Under the pieces are notes generated by a model. The model was not told the DNA's origin. It ran no database searches and saw only the letters and a list, made by a program, of their open reading frames with translations. Below, piece by piece: positions 63,879 through 64,000 of a stretch of DNA of 64,000 nucleotides; the stretch's first letter is position 1; every line of letters starts with the position of its first letter. Source of the stretch: Nitrospirota bacterium (GTDB taxonomy: Bacteria; Nitrospirota; Nitrospiria; SBBL01; JAADHI01); assembly GCA_029261155.1 (NCBI GenBank), contig JAJDBW010000061.1:147285-211284 (forward strand). The letters run 5' to 3'. A program made the position numbers and the translations under genes.

Positions 63879-64000
63879 GTCACCAGATCTCCGACATCGA
63901 ATTCCACTGTTGTATCGAAACCGTTTGGACCGGTGGTCCGTTGGCTGATGTGGGTGTCGAAGGTCGGGTTTGAGCCGAAGTTGTTGGTCGGAACGAAGTT
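63860..64000 (-). CDS. Unknown protein, C-terminal 46 residues
   Basis: The minus-strand frame is open from the window edge to a TAG at 63860-63862. The visible part reads NFVPTNNFGSNPTFDTHISQ, then RTTGPNGFDTTVEFDVGDLV and TPQQNF. It is rich in Asn, Thr, Gly and Asp with beta-strand character, as in secreted or surface proteins. No family is recognised. The stop codon lies inside the hairpin at 63835-63878. Confidence 0.5.
   Translation of the reverse strand, partial: NFVPTNNFGSNPTFDTHISQRTTGPNGFDTTVEFDVGDLVTPQQNF

Noticed and set aside
63745..63948. A 67-codon plus-strand frame near the right edge
   Set aside because: It runs through the perfect hairpin and opposite the open frame of the edge gene, and has no ribosome-binding site.

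Overview
The window reads as part of a Gram-negative, probably environmental bacterial chromosome. Kdo and heptose genes (kdsB, rfaE1), outer-membrane-type proteins and a System I cytochrome c maturation operon indicate a diderm. The run ribH-nusB-purB-purS, the pyruvate-carboxylase-type pycA/pycB pair, a GldA/F/G-like ABC cluster and zinc-ribbon proteins with 'SDIxxYNEKKVEEG' repeats recall Nitrospirota, NC10 or deltaproteobacterial genomes. That placement is inference, because no rRNA or other phylogenetic marker was compared. No rRNA, tRNA, CRISPR array, prophage or insertion sequence was recognised.

Layout. 1-3.1 kb: riboflavin, transcription and purine genes (ribH 3' end, nusB, an M17 N-domain protein, purB, purS). 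3.2-5.2 kb: a sigma-54 promoter driving a small MerR-like protein and a zinc-ribbon/pseudo-receiver/repeat protein. 5.3-9.1 kb: SDR, SCP2-type thiolase, stand-alone cobalamin-binding domain and metallo-beta-lactamase-fold protein. 9.3-10.3 kb: a secreted cupredoxin. 10.3-18.3 kb (minus strand): a minor-pilin/PilY1 operon behind a second sigma-54 promoter. 18.6-22.8 kb: kdsB, rfaE1, lepB, lepA. 23-26.4 kb: an FGE-fold protein and a tandem pair of unknown secreted paralogues. 26.5-34.1 kb: moaA, an M50 protease, pycB, pycA and an LpoA-like TPR/periplasmic-binding protein. 34.5-39 kb: a Gld-like ABC system. 39.2-45.9 kb: PilZ-receiver protein, DksA-type protein, TPR lipoprotein, methyltransferase, outer-membrane protein, PAP2 phosphatase, anmK. 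46.5-50.5 kb: a compact chemosensory-like operon. 50.5-53.1 kb: J-domain protein, a small basic protein, ABC-F ATPase. 53.4-63.5 kb: the ccm operon running into tlpA, ccdA and an HtrA-like protein. The window ends in the 3' end of an unknown minus-strand gene.

Three observations stand out. First, the two sigma-54 promoters at 3.3 and 18.3 kb are nearly identical, and each has an upstream inverted repeat of the form CTATGTA-N6-TACA(G/T)AGT. This suggests that one enhancer-binding protein co-regulates the minor pilins and the MerR/zinc-ribbon pair. Second, the chemosensory operon combines a CheX-like protein, a six-helix membrane kinase with HPt and CheA-type ATPase domains, a CheY, and a soluble receptor-like protein, with no CheW, CheR or CheB in the cluster. 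The CheX-like and receptor-like proteins end in the same peptide, GD(M/V)LLF, and the receptor also carries a CheZ-like D-x3-Q motif. Third, the ccm operon has no separate ccmD. In its place lies a CcmE-like OB-fold protein that lacks the haem-binding histidine and ends in a CcmD-like membrane segment. The HtrA-like protein at the end of that run has threonine in place of the catalytic serine.
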